From Nocardia sp. NBC_00403 (GTDB lineage Bacteria; Actinomycetota; Actinomycetes; Mycobacteriales; Mycobacteriaceae): a stretch of 64,000 nt of DNA. A program made the translations under genes and the position numbers. Positions 1 to 9,958 of this stretch are shown in pieces (the stretch's first letter is position 1; each line of letters opens with the position of its first letter). The notes under the pieces are model-generated. The model did not search any database, was not told the origin of the DNA, and saw only the letters and a list, made by a program, of their open reading frames with translations. The stretch lies in NCBI RefSeq assembly GCF_036046055.1, contig NZ_CP107939.1, positions 5,518,001 to 5,582,000 on the forward strand, read 5' to 3'.

Positions 1-3000
1 TGCGACCACCAGAGCCGTGTGCCATCAGCAGCTCGAACATCGAAGCGTCGAAACTCGGTGAGGCCACGTGCAGCACGCTCGCGGAGGGATCAACCAGCAG
101 CGATTCCTGTTGGGCGGCAACAACACCTGCGATGCCACGATGTCCGATCTGCACCGCCTTCGGCGTGCCGGTGGAACCGGAGGTGTAGATCAGGTAGACG
201 GCCTGATCCGGGTGCATCACCCCGCCGCGCTCGCTGTCGGTGATCGGCGCGGTCGAGCGGGTCACCGAGGCGGCCGCTGTGGCGACATCATCGAGGAGCA
301 GCCAATCCACCGTGTCCGGCAGGTTCGCTCGGCGGCCGGTGGTGGTGAGACCGAGCTCGGCCCTGGTATCGGCAACCACGTAGGCGATCCGGTCGGCCGG
401 ATAGCCGGGATCGAGCGGGACGAACGCGGCTCCAGTCTTGGCGACGGCCCACACGGACACCACCGATTCGACCGAGCGGGCCAGGGCGAGCAGTACCCGG
501 CTGTCCGGTCCGGCGCCATGCTCCAGTAGTAACCGGGCCAGCTGATTCGATCGCACGTCCAGTTCGCGGTAGGTCAGGTCGATGCCATTGCATGACAGCG
601 CGATCGCCTCGGGCGTGCTGGTGACGACCGCGTCGAGGATCGCGGGCAGCGTCCGAGGCTCGGGCGCCGGCGGTCCCGAGACCACCACCACGGCAGCGGC
701 TGGACCGAGAGCGGCCAGCTTGGTCTCGGTAGCAGTTGCGAGTTGTGCCAGCAGCTCCTCGAAACGGTCGAGCAGCCCGGCAGCTTCAGTGGTATCCATG
801 ACGCCCCCGCGATACTTCAACGTCACCCGCAGCGTTTCGGTCCGCTCGCCTTCGGCGTCGCGCTCACGGCCGGGCACTACTTGCAGGCACAGCGGATAGG
901 GCGTGCTGTCGGTGGCGGTGACATCGAGCACCCGCATACCCGCGATGTCCGGTGTCTCGGCCAGTGCCGCTCGATCGAGCGGGTAGGACTCGAACACGGT
1001 TGCGGTGTCGAACAATTCGCGGTGGCCGATGGCATGCTGGATGTCGGCCAAACCGGCGTGATGATGGTCGAGCAGCGCGGCCTGCTCGGATTGGATGCGG
1101 CACAACAGTTCGGCGACGGTCAGGCCTGGCTCCAGCCGCACCCGGACCGGAACCGTGTTGATGAACAGGCCGATGGTCGATTCCACGCCGGCAAGCTGCG
1201 GTGGGCGACCAGAAACGGTGACGCCGAAGACGACATCGTCGCGGCCGGTGCGAGCGTGCAGGATCAGCGCCCATGCGGCCTGCACGGCGGTGTTCACGGT
1301 GACGCCGAGTGTCTGGGATAGCTCCTGTAACCCCGCCGATGTTCGCACGTCGATCTCGCGCGACAGCTGCCCGGCCGCCGCTGCGGCAGGACCCGCCGCA
1401 GCGGCCAGGGTCGGCGCGTCGATCCTCGCAAGGGCGGTGACCCACGCGTTTCTGGTCACCTCTGCGTCCTGTGCCGCGAGCCAGGCAAGGAAATCCCGAT
1501 ATGACGGCGCGGCAGGCAGTCCGCGCGCATCGCCGTTGGTCGCGTACAGGGTCAGCAGTTCCCGCACCAGCAGCGGGGTCGACCATCCGTCCAGCAGGAT
1601 GTGGTGGTTGGTCAACAGCAACCGATAGGTCTCGGTGCCGAGCCGGATCAGGTGCAGTCGCAGCAGCGGCGGATGCGCCAGATCGAAGCGAATTTCCTTG
1701 TCCTCGGCGATAATTCGCTGGTATTCCGCGTGTGCCGAATCCTCCGGCAGCCACGCAAGGTCGGTGGTGCGCCAGCCGATCTCGGTCGACCCAACGACAA
1801 GTTGCCGAGGCCCGCCGTCGGCGGTGACGAACGCCGTCCGAAGACTGTCGTGGCGGGCCAGCAACGCGGCCGCGGCGCGGCGCAGCCGATCAGCGTCGAC
1901 GGTTCGCGCCAACGACAGCACGGTCTGCACCACGTAGTCGTCGACGCCGTTGTCGAATGATGCATGGAAGTACATTCCGAACTGCAGTGGCGAAAGCGGC
2001 CACACATCGGTCAACGCCGGGTAGCGCCGCTCCCAGCCGTCGATATCCCGCTGAGTGGTGGCGGCGAGCGAGAAGTCCGACGGGGTGTGTCCGCCCGCCT
2101 CGGCCGTTTCAGCATGGCGGCCCAGTGCACCGAGCGCCTCGACCCAGAGGTGCGCTAGTGCCTCGACCTCGTCCGTGCCAAGGATCTCGGCGGCGAAGGT
2201 CCAGGTGGCGGTGATCTCGTGGCCGTCGGACAGGGCATCGACATCGACCACCGCGGGCAGTGGCATCGCATCGTCCTGGGTGACCGCGAACGGCTGGCCG
2301 GAACAACCGGATATCACAGGGCGGGGCAGCCACGGTCCCGATAACCCCTGGGTAGGGACCCGGCCGAGATAGTTGAACCCGACCTGCGGCGCGGGCCGGT
2401 CGGCCAGCACGGTCGCCGTGCCGGGGTTGAGGTGGCGCAGTAGACCGTAGCCGATGCCGTTGTCCGGCACTGCGCGCAACTGCTCCTTGATTTGCTTGAT
2501 CGCCCGGCCTGCATGCGAGCCACCGGCGAAGGCGTCGTCGATATCGATCCCACTGAGGTCGAGGCCGACAGGGAACACCGTGGTGAACCAGCCGACGGTG
2601 CGGGCGAGATCGGCCCTCGGTGCAGGTGTATCCCGCAGTGCGACAGCCGGACTCGCGGCGGCATCCGCCGGGTTGGCACTCGGCCCCGGCGCAGCGCCTG
2701 TGCCGCCGCGGGCTGCCACGTTGCGGGCGGCATCCTCCTCACGGCCGTGGCCTTCCAGCGCAACCAGCGTGCATGCGGTCTCCACTGCACCGCGTTCGGC
2801 TCGCCAGCGGGACACCGCCAACGCGAGTGCGGTCAACAGCACGTCGTTGGCGCCACCGTGGAAGCGTTCCACCGCAGTGCCGAGCACGGCCGCCGTGATG
2901 TCCGCGGGCACCCGGATGTCGATACGACCCATGGTCGCTACGGTGTCGCGAACCGGATCCAGCTGTCGCACATCGAGATCGGCGTGCGGCAGGTCGAGTA

Positions 3001-6000
3001 CTTCCTGCCAGTAGGGCAGTTCGGCGACCCGGACCCGGTGTACCGCCTCATCGGCCATTGCCCGCGCCCAGCGGCGCAGCGAGGTGCCGACCGGTTCCAG
3101 CACAGGCGGCCGTCCCGAAATCAGCTGCCCCCACGCGTTTGCCAGGTCCGGCAGGATGATCCGCCACGACACCCCGTCGACCACCAGGTGGTGCAGCACC
3201 AGCCACAACGAATCGGGTCGGTCCCCACCGCGTTGCAGCCACACCGCCCGCACCATGTCGCCCGAGGCCGGATCCAACTCGTCGGCGGCGAGTTGCAACT
3301 CCTGCGCGGCCCAGCTGCCGTTTCCGGCAGCAGTGTCCTGGGCGGCATGTTCGCCGCTGTCGTCACCCGATCGACACGAAATGCCCAGGCTCGGAAGCGC
3401 TTCCCGACCGGCAACCCCGTCCGGTGCGGCGGCGGGCCCGCGGTCGGACTCGGAGCGATCGACGACGGCGTCGATGCGGCTGTGCCGCAACACGGATTCG
3501 GCACGCACCATGCCGACCGGCTGAGTGACCATTGTCCATGTTTCGCCGGTCCGGGCCAGCCGGGACCGGAGCATGTCGTGGTGGTCGATGACCGCCTGCA
3601 AGGTGGCGCTCAGAGTGGCACGGTCGATGCCCGATGGGAGCTCGACGAGCACCGCTTGGGCGAAACGGGCGAAGTTGCCGTGCGCCAGCACCTCGTCGGC
3701 GATCGGCATCGGCGCTATCACGCCGATGCCGCCGCCGGGCAGCTCCTCCAGTATCGCTGCCGCACCGGCCACCTCGGTGGCGACGGCGGCCAGGCCGGCA
3801 ACGGTCTTTCGCTCGAACACATTCCGCGCGGTGAAGGCCAGACCGGCCGCATTCGCCCGCGCGACCAGCTGTACTGCGACGATGCTGTCGCCGCCGAGCG
3901 CGAAGAAACTCTGCTCTGCTCCCACCTCATCCAGGCGCAGGACCTCCGCGAACAATCTGGCGAGCAGGTGTTCGCGCGGTGTCGCCGGCGGTCGCGAGAC
4001 CTGGTCGCGCGCACCGAAATCCGGAGTAGGCAGTGCGGCGCGATCCACCTTGCCCGCAGTGGTCAGCGGCAGCTCGGCGAGCAGCACCACGGCCGAGGGC
4101 ACCATGTACTCCGGCAGGAAATCGGCGACGAAGATCCTCAACTCGACCGGGTCCGGCGCGGTCTCCGACTTGGGCGCCACGTAGGAGACGAGCACAGTGC
4201 CGCCGGCCGGTGTGGTGGCGGGGACAGTGACCGCCATCGCCACCTCCGGATGCCGCTCCAGGCAGCTGTCCACTTCGCCTGGCTCGATGCGCAGGCCGCG
4301 AATCTGCACCTGCAGATCGCTGCGGCCGAGGAATTCCAGCTCGAGGCCGCGTCCGTGGTCGGCCCACCGCATCATGTCACCGGTGCGGTACATCCGTGTG
4401 CCCGGCGCGGCGAACGGCGCGGCCACGAAACTCGCCGCCGTGAGGCCGCATCGGCCGAGGTAGCCGCGGGCCAGGCCGGAGCCGATCAGGTACAGCTCAC
4501 CGGCGGCGCCCACCGGGACGGGACGTAGTCTGCGGTCGAGAACGACGGCCGTCATCCCGGGCATCGGCCCGCCGATCGCCATCGGGGCATCCTCGTGCAT
4601 GGGGTCGGGCATTGTCGCGGCGATGGTGGCCTCGGTCGGCCCGTAGCTGTTCACCAGGCGAACCCGGAAGGCCCACCGCGACACCAGGTCTACCGGGCAG
4701 ACGTCCCCACCGACGACCACCGCACGCAGCGCGGGCACCTCGTCGGGGTCGATCGAGGCGAGCACGGCCGGGGCGACCGAGAGCTGGGTGACCTCGTTGC
4801 TGCGCAGCACCGCGGCGAACTCCGGTCCCGCGTAGGCCTGCGGCGGCACGATCACCGAGGTGGCGCCGGATGCGAAGGCCGCGAGCAGTTCCTCGATGGA
4901 AGAGTCGAAACTGGGCGAATCCGCGTGCCCGAGCCGGGATGTCGCGTCGACGTTCAGCGCACGGCGCGACTCGGCGACCAACGTTGCCAGTCCGCGATGG
5001 GAAACGGCCACGCCCTTGGGCAACCCGGTGGATCCGGAGGTGTAGATCACGTACACGGTGTTGTCGAGGCGGATCGGGGCGCGGCGGTCGGCGTCGGTGA
5101 TCGGGGCCGGATCTTGCCGTGCGCACAGTGTTTCGACGCGCGCGTCGTCCAAGTCGAGCCAATCGATGCCGACGGACAGTCCTGCCTGCGCCTCGGTGAC
5201 GGTCAATCCGAGGACCGCGCCGCAATCTGCGAGCATGTGGGCGATCCGATCTGCGGGCAGCATCGGGTCGATCGGGACGAATGCCGCGCCGGTTTTCGCC
5301 ACCGCCCACACCGCGAGTACCGACTGCACGGACCGTCCGATCACGATGGCGACCGTGCGTTCCGGGCCCGCACCGCGCGCGATGAGCACCCGGGCGAGCC
5401 GAGTCGATTGCGCATCGAGTTCGCTGTAGGTCAGCTGTGTTTCGTCCGAGACAACGGCGGTGCCGTGCGGATTACAGCGTGTACCCAGTGCGAGCAGCTC
5501 CGGGAAGGATTGCGGCGCAACCGGTTCCGCCCCCCGCACGGACGTCAGCTCGGTGTACTCGCCGGAGTCGAGCAGTTCGACCGACGACACCGGCCGCTGC
5601 GGCCCGGCCGCGAGGAACCGGTGCAGGTAGCCGACGAACCGTTGATGGTGGCGTGCCAGCTCCGCCTCGGTGTAGAGATTCGGGTTGGCTTGGAAATCGA
5701 TATTGGCGCTCTCGCCGCCGATGCCCGGATACAGATTGACGAACAGGTCGTCGATGATCCCGGAGGTGAGCACCCGCAGCCGACCAACGGCTTCGCCGAG
5801 GACCACTTTGGTATCGAGCGCCATGATGTTGATCGAGGGGCCGAAACTCGCGGCTTGATCGCTGGCATAGCCGAGGTCTCGGAAGATGTCTTCCTGGCGA
5901 TAGCGTTGCCTGCGTAGCGCACCGGTGAGCTCATGCTGCGTGGCACGGATGGCCGCGCCGACCGTGATTTCCTCATCGATGGCGATACGCAGCGGCACCA

Positions 6001-6937
6001 CATTGGCCACCATGCCGCCGGAATGACGCAGTGCGGCGGTGGTGCGCGCCGAAACGGGCAGGCTCAGCAACACATCGTCACTCTCACTGTCCCTGGTGCC
6101 GCTCGTGACTCTGGCGAGATACGCCGCGAACGCGGCGACCAGGACCGGCGCCGGGCTCGAGTTCGCCGCATGAGCCACCGATTCGAGCAGCTCGGCGGTT
6201 TCCTCCGGCAGGGTTGCGCTCACCAGCAGTGGATGCGCGTCCGCCACCGCCACCGCGCCGGAAAGGCTCACCGCGGTCGGTGCCCCGTCCAGCCGCTGGG
6301 CCCAGTACGCACCATCGGCGCGAAAGCGCGCGGAATCGCGGTAGGCGGCGTCGGCAGCGACGATGTCGGTCAGGCACTGCGCCCGCGACGGTGGCTCGGG
6401 CGTTCCGTTGACTGCGGCGGTGTAGAGCTCGGCGATCCGGCCGACCATCGTTGCGGCCGCGTAGCCGTCCAGCGCGATGTGGTGGATCCGGCAGTACCAC
6501 AGCCAGGTGTCGTCGCCGATACGCAGACCGGCGCCCTTCACTAGGCGGTCGTGCAGGAGATCCAGCGGCGCGGTGTAGTCCGCGTGCATCCATTCTCGGG
6601 CCGCTCGCATCGGATCCGGTTCCGCACGCAGATCAATGATCGCCTGCTCGGTCTCCATCGTCGGGTCCACCGCCTGGTACGGAATGCCGTCGATCTCGAT
6701 CAGACGCAGGTAGCCGGTGCCGAACTCACGTCCGGCCCGGCAACTCGCAGCGATCATTGCCTCGAGGTCGATGTCGCCGATGCTCTCGATGTACTGAGCC
6801 ATGGAGATCGGCACCGACCCGGCGATCTGCTGCGCGAACCAGATGCCACGCTGCGCCGCCGAAAGCGGAAACGGACCGGCCGCCATATCCCGTGTCGTCG
6901 TGGGATCGGTGTCTACATCCGCCGGTCGGTGCCGCAT
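1..6937 (-). CDS. Non-ribosomal peptide synthetase, 5' part (C-A-T-E-C-A...)
   Basis: One frame stays open from the ATG at 6937 to the window edge (2312 codons seen, no stop). A GAGGA ribosome site lies 5 nt before the ATG. Domains in order: condensation (HHIALDG near residue 150), adenylation (YTSGSTG near 629, MYRTGD near 848), carrier (GGDSI, serine near 1017), epimerization (HHLVVDG near 1249 and NYLGR near 1522), a second condensation (HHILLDG near 1779), and the start of a second adenylation domain (YTSGSTG near 2254). Module 1 should therefore load and epimerize an amino acid, and module 2 should receive the D-residue. By rough alignment to GrsA the first adenylation pocket reads about D, S, E, Q, V, G, S, I, A; I assign no substrate. 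The 3' end and any thioesterase lie outside the window. Confidence 0.95.
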   Translation of the reverse strand, partial: MRHRPADVDTDPTTTRDMAAGPFPLSAAQRGIWFAQQIAGSVPISMAQYIESIGDIDLEAMIAASCRAGREFGTGYLRLIEIDGIPYQAVDPTMETEQAIIDLRAEPDPMRAAREWMHADYTAPLDLLHDRLVKGAGLRIGDDTWLWYCRIHHIALDGYAAATMVGRIAELYTAAVNGTPEPPSRAQCLTDIVAADAAYRDSARFRADGAYWAQRLDGAPTAVSLSGAVAVADAHPLLVSATLPEETAELLESVAHAANSSPAPVLVAAFAAYLARVTSGTRDSESDDVLLSLPVSARTTAALRHSGGMVANVVPLRIAIDEEITVGAAIRATQHELTGALRRQRYRQEDIFRDLGYASDQAASFGPSINIMALDTKVVLGEAVGRLRVLTSGIIDDLFVNLYPGIGGESANIDFQANPNLYTEAELARHHQRFVGYLHRFLAAGPQRPVSSVELLDSGEYTELTSVRGAEPVAPQSFPELLALGTRCNPHGTAVVSDETQLTYSELDAQSTRLARVLIARGAGPERTVAIVIGRSVQSVLAVWAVAKTGAAFVPIDPMLPADRIAHMLADCGAVLGLTVTEAQAGLSVGIDWLDLDDARVETLCARQDPAPITDADRRAPIRLDNTVYVIYTSGSTGLPKGVAVSHRGLATLVAESRRALNVDATSRLGHADSPSFDSSIEELLAAFASGATSVIVPPQAYAGPEFAAVLRSNEVTQLSVAPAVLASIDPDEVPALRAVVVGGDVCPVDLVSRWAFRVRLVNSYGPTEATIAATMPDPMHEDAPMAIGGPMPGMTAVVLDRRLRPVPVGAAGELYLIGSGLARGYLGRCGLTAASFVAAPFAAPGTRMYRTGDMMRWADHGRGLELEFLGRSDLQVQIRGLRIEPGEVDSCLERHPEVAMAVTVPATTPAGGTVLVSYVAPKSETAPDPVELRIFVADFLPEYMVPSAVVLLAELPLTTAGKVDRAALPTPDFGARDQVSRPPATPREHLLARLFAEVLRLDEVGAEQSFFALGGDSIVAVQLVARANAAGLAFTARNVFERKTVAGLAAVATEVAGAAAILEELPGGGIGVIAPMPIADEVLAHGNFARFAQAVLVELPSGIDRATLSATLQAVIDHHDMLRSRLARTGETWTMVTQPVGMVRAESVLRHSRIDAVVDRSESDRGPAAAPDGVAGREALPSLGISCRSGDDSGEHAAQDTAAGNGSWAAQELQLAADELDPASGDMVRAVWLQRGGDRPDSLWLVLHHLVVDGVSWRIILPDLANAWGQLISGRPPVLEPVGTSLRRWARAMADEAVHRVRVAELPYWQEVLDLPHADLDVRQLDPVRDTVATMGRIDIRVPADITAAVLGTAVERFHGGANDVLLTALALAVSRWRAERGAVETACTLVALEGHGREEDAARNVAARGGTGAAPGPSANPADAAASPAVALRDTPAPRADLARTVGWFTTVFPVGLDLSGIDIDDAFAGGSHAGRAIKQIKEQLRAVPDNGIGYGLLRHLNPGTATVLADRPAPQVGFNYLGRVPTQGLSGPWLPRPVISGCSGQPFAVTQDDAMPLPAVVDVDALSDGHEITATWTFAAEILGTDEVEALAHLWVEALGALGRHAETAEAGGHTPSDFSLAATTQRDIDGWERRYPALTDVWPLSPLQFGMYFHASFDNGVDDYVVQTVLSLARTVDADRLRRAAAALLARHDSLRTAFVTADGGPRQLVVGSTEIGWRTTDLAWLPEDSAHAEYQRIIAEDKEIRFDLAHPPLLRLHLIRLGTETYRLLLTNHHILLDGWSTPLLVRELLTLYATNGDARGLPAAPSYRDFLAWLAAQDAEVTRNAWVTALARIDAPTLAAAAGPAAAAAGQLSREIDVRTSAGLQELSQTLGVTVNTAVQAAWALILHARTGRDDVVFGVTVSGRPPQLAGVESTIGLFINTVPVRVRLEPGLTVAELLCRIQSEQAALLDHHHAGLADIQHAIGHRELFDTATVFESYPLDRAALAETPDIAGMRVLDVTATDSTPYPLCLQVVPGRERDAEGERTETLRVTLKYRGGVMDTTEAAGLLDRFEELLAQLATATETKLAALGPAAAVVVVSGPPAPEPRTLPAILDAVVTSTPEAIALSCNGIDLTYRELDVRSNQLARLLLEHGAGPDSRVLLALARSVESVVSVWAVAKTGAAFVPLDPGYPADRIAYVVADTRAELGLTTTGRRANLPDTVDWLLLDDVATAAASVTRSTAPITDSERGGVMHPDQAVYLIYTSGSTGTPKAVQIGHRGIAGVVAAQQESLLVDPSASVLHVASPSFDASMFELLMAHGSGGR

Positions 6938-7937
6938 TGTGTTCCTCGCTCGAGCTATTCCTTGCCCCCGACCATCGGATGCAAGAACGCTCCCACAAAT
7001 CGCTGCATTCGAATCTCTCGCTGCACGCCTCTTACATCCCGACGTCACTGTCCGGATGACGTTCCGAGGGGTTTGCATCCCTCGCGAGGTATGGGGCGTA
7101 CGACCTGTCCGGATCGAGCCCCGAATCTCGTCTACTAGTGGATCGTGCCACCAATGTTCACGTGTTACACGATAAAATTGAAATGCGATGTGCGAGAAGT
7201 TTACCTCCGCGCCGAAGTGACCGAAAAATCTTGCCGATCCAGACACGGATACAACTGTGCCCGTCACCGATCTTGTTCAGCGCCACACCACCGCGCGACA
7301 GGACAGCGATTCGGTGTTCGACGGGCCACGATCGTCAGTGCAGCGCGGCGACGGGGCACCATCCGGTGACCAGAAGTCTCTGCTGGTGGAGTCAGTACGC
7401 ATAGGCGGTCGTATCCCGCAGCGGATCACTGGTACTGGATCCGAACTCGACCTGAAGGCGAGGTTTATGCTTCCCCGTATCGACCTGCGTCATGACCAGA
7501 AGGTGGTTACCCCCACCAAAGAGTTTGCACGTCGCGAATCTGCAGCGAGAATCCGTCGACCACAGCGTCAACGCATTGCGTGTGTGATTCCATCACGCAT
7601 GCAAGCGCCACCGAAGCGCCCTCCCCTGACTTGAATCTGCTCAGTGGGTTCTGATCGCACGTGTACGACATCAGCGATGTATACAAATTGGGCGCGAATT
7701 ATCGATGCGCTGCGCATTCCTGGAAAAACAAACACAATGCGCCAAGTTCGCATCGCGTTCATCAATTAAGTCTCGTTCGTCGACTTGGGAGTTCGCTCCT
7801 ATTCCCAGGAATCGCATTGGGACACGCGGAGATCAGTAACGGAGATCATGGGCAGCAAAGCATGGCCGCCCACAATCCCACTCGTCCTCCGAATGTGTCG
7901 GCATAACAACACAATCAGGCGAGCTCACCTTTCGCTG
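6938..7937. other. Long region without a supported gene upstream of the NRPS
   Basis: About 1 kb with lower GC than its surroundings, especially 7140-7260 and 7640-7900. Short open frames here show no recognisable family and no good ribosome site. A 6-bp stem (CGAGGG at 7065-7070 and CCCTCG at 7079-7084) is visible. The region probably holds the NRPS promoter. I looked for an iron-box type palindrome and did not find one. Confidence 0.5.
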
Positions 7938-8579
7938 CTACTTCTCGGCGCGACGCACCCTGGCCAACCAGGCCGCTTCGTCGACCACGCTGCCCGGGGT
8001 GAGTCCGAGTTGCTCGGCCTCGGTAACCACCTCGGTGACACGGCCACGGTAACGAACGGGCTGCAACCCCTCGAGCACCCAGCCGCCACCGAACGCGTCC
8101 GCAATGGCCTCACGGCCGATGCGCGGACCGAAACCCGGTTCGGCGGTCGAGAGGGCAAGGACATGGACCAGCCCGCCGGGTTTGCACACCCGGTGCAGAC
8201 TACGGACGTAGTCGGCCGGGTCGCCGTTGTCGTGTGCGAAGACATGGAACAGCGCGCTGTCGATGATGGTGTCGTACAGGGGTTCTCGGCCGAGATCCAG
8301 TGCATCGGCAACCTCGAAACGCGCGGAGACACGGTGTGCCTCCGCATTGGCCCTGGCGTAGGCGATCGCGCTCGGCGACAGATCCACCCCGAGCACGTCG
8401 TAGCCGAGCCGGGCCAGATGAATGGTGTGCTCTCCGGCTCCACACCCGACGTCGAGCACCGCGCCGCGCACCAGGCCCTGTGCGATCATGTCGACGATCG
8501 CGGGCTGAGGCTCGCCGATCACCCACGGCGCGGCACCGCTGTCATAGACGGAATTCCAGAATTCGGCAGGTTGGATCAT
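7938..8579 (-). CDS. Class I SAM-dependent methyltransferase
   Basis: A Rossmann-fold methyltransferase of 213 residues. Motif I reads VLDVGCGAGEHT, followed by the acidic GVDLS at the end of strand 2, the usual SAM-binding pattern. The substrate cannot be read from the sequence; the family includes thiopurine/tellurite-type small-molecule methyltransferases. I chose the ATG at 8579, which has GGAGG almost touching it; an in-frame TTG at 8600 is the alternative. It diverges from the acetyltransferase at 8677 and lies downstream of the NRPS promoter region, so it is probably independent of the NRPS. Confidence 0.85.
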   Translation of the reverse strand: MIQPAEFWNSVYDSGAAPWVIGEPQPAIVDMIAQGLVRGAVLDVGCGAGEHTIHLARLGYDVLGVDLSPSAIAYARANAEAHRVSARFEVADALDLGREPLYDTIIDSALFHVFAHDNGDPADYVRSLHRVCKPGGLVHVLALSTAEPGFGPRIGREAIADAFGGGWVLEGLQPVRYRGRVTEVVTEAEQLGLTPGSVVDEAAWLARVRRAEK

Positions 8580-8664
8580 CCCTCCAGTTTCCAACCTCAA
8601 CTTCGATTCATGTCAACGCCGGGCCGCGTCGTTCTCGGCCGTGACCGCGGCCGAATCTCGCTGA

Positions 8665-8670
8665 TACATT
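8665..8670 (+). promoter_or_regulatory. -10 hexamer TACATT of a leaderless promoter
   Basis: TACATT ends 6 nt before the acetyltransferase ATG, placing the expected transcription start at the start codon. Confidence 0.5.
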
Positions 8671-8676
8671 GCGCAG

Positions 8677-9189
8677 ATGACGGATGCCGGTGCGGCCGTG
8701 GAGCTGCGTGAGGCGCGGGCCGAAGACGCGGAGTCCATTGCGGCTATCTGGTACGCCGGATGGCGCGACGGCCATCTGGGAAACGTTCCCGACGAGCTCG
8801 TCGCGATCCGTCCGCAGGAGTCGTTCGCACTGCGTGCTGTGCAACGGATCGACGACACGACGGTGCTGATGGTCGCCGGCGAGGTCGCCGGGTTCGTGAT
8901 GGTCGTCGATGACGAAGTCGAGCAGGTCTACGTTTCCGGTGACCACCGCGGCAGCGGCGTCGCAGCACCGCTGCTGGGCGCCGCAGAGGATCAGGTGCGT
9001 GCCAATGGATACCAACGTGCATGGCTGGCCGTAGTGCCAGGCAATATTCGCGCTCGAAAGTTCTATGCCCGCAACGGCTGGTCGGACGAGGGCCCCTTCG
9101 CCCATCTCGCGCCCGGCCCCGACGGTCCTGTCTCGGTGCCGTGCCATCGCTATGTCAAGCGCCTCGCTCGACAGCTGGAATTACGCTGA
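8677..9189 (+). CDS. GNAT family N-acetyltransferase
   Basis: A 170-residue acetyl-CoA-dependent acetyltransferase. The GNAT core is visible: the acetyl-CoA loop region around VSGDHRGSGVAAPLL (about residues 89-103) and the C-terminal ARKFYARNGW pattern typical of motif B. The acceptor is unknown; such short stand-alone GNATs acetylate small molecules, peptides or antibiotics. No Shine-Dalgarno is visible before the ATG, consistent with leaderless translation. Confidence 0.85.
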   Translation: MTDAGAAVELREARAEDAESIAAIWYAGWRDGHLGNVPDELVAIRPQESFALRAVQRIDDTTVLMVAGEVAGFVMVVDDEVEQVYVSGDHRGSGVAAPLLGAAEDQVRANGYQRAWLAVVPGNIRARKFYARNGWSDEGPFAHLAPGPDGPVSVPCHRYVKRLARQLELR

Positions 9190-9199
9190 GATCGGTGCG

Positions 9200-9394
9200 T
9201 CAGCGACGATGCGCCATGTCGTACCACTCGTGGGGAACCGACCAATCCCACCGTGTGGCAGGCTGTGCGTCGACGGGATTGTCGCGGGTCCACTCCGCGT
9301 AGCACCGCGCCGATCCGCCGAAGCACGCTCCGCACAGGATCAATCCACGAAGCAGGTGGCGCCACAGAGCGCGGCCTGAAATGCGTCGCGGCAT
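9200..9394 (-). CDS. Small hypothetical protein, possibly membrane-anchored or exported
   Basis: 64 residues. The start is set by GAGGAGG 5 nt before the ATG at 9394; a longer frame starting at 9436 lacks such a site. A basic N-terminus is followed by a short hydrophobic stretch with cysteines (LILCGACFGG) and a hydrophilic tail rich in W and D. No family recognised. It diverges from the YjbR-like gene. Confidence 0.5.
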   Translation of the reverse strand: MPRRISGRALWRHLLRGLILCGACFGGSARCYAEWTRDNPVDAQPATRWDWSVPHEWYDMAHRR

Positions 9395-9485
9395 CGCGAC
9401 CTCCTCGACGATGACGGCGGTTCCGAGCAGAGACATAGCCTCAGGTCACGGACGATACCGCCGGGCAGCCCTGGAGGAATGCGAA

Positions 9486-9875
9486 ATGAAAGTTGTCGGT
9501 GCCCAGTGGCACGATCGGCGCATGGTCACCGTCGAGGACGTGCGCGGACTTGCACTCACCCTCCCTCGCTCCTACGAGGCGGTCATAGCGGACCGCATCA
9601 AGTTCCGCGTCGGTCGGATCGTATATCTCGCTTTCTCCCGCGACGAGTCGGTCATGGGCTTCGCCTTTCCCAAGCAGGAACGCGCCGCGCTCATCGCGGC
9701 CGAACCGGAGAAGTTCCGGATGCCGCGGGTGTCGGATCAGCGCTACAACTGGGTCGACTGCTGGACGGCCGCCATCGACGAGCAGGAGATGCGCGAACTC
9801 GTCATCGACGCGTGGCGCATGGTGGTGCCGAAGTTTCTGCACGATCACCCGAACACGTCCACGTCCGATTCGTAG
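9486..9875 (+). CDS. MmcQ/YjbR family protein
   Basis: 129 residues with the YjbR/MmcQ layout: N-terminal VEDVRGLALTLP, a central strand region ending in VYLAFSRDE, and the C-terminal NWVDCW plus helix. The fold resembles DNA-binding domains but the biochemical role is unknown. I start at the ATG at 9486, preceded by GGAGG with about 8 nt spacing; the later ATG at 9522 begins exactly at the conserved domain and is the alternative. Confidence 0.8.
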   Translation: MKVVGAQWHDRRMVTVEDVRGLALTLPRSYEAVIADRIKFRVGRIVYLAFSRDESVMGFAFPKQERAALIAAEPEKFRMPRVSDQRYNWVDCWTAAIDEQEMRELVIDAWRMVVPKFLHDHPNTSTSDS

Positions 9876-9958
9876 TCCGGCTCATATCCATCGCGCCCAT
9901 GGCTCTGCGGCACGAGCGATCGTGCCGCCTCGGCCGTGCCGACGGGTTAACCTCGGGC

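Noticed and set aside
864..1754. 296-codon minus-strand frame overlapping the NRPS
   Set aside because: Out of frame with the NRPS, which reads through as clear condensation and adenylation domains.
2492..4528. 678-codon open frame on the plus strand inside the NRPS
   Set aside because: Antisense to the NRPS; composition (His/Arg/Gly/Gln-rich) is the usual shadow of GC-rich coding DNA and it matches no family.
7138..7906. Several 60-125 codon frames in the 1-kb gap
   Set aside because: No ribosome sites, no similarity, and low-GC composition unlike neighbouring coding DNA.
7785..8711. 308-codon plus-strand frame
   Set aside because: Antisense to the methyltransferase, whose SAM motif is unmistakable.
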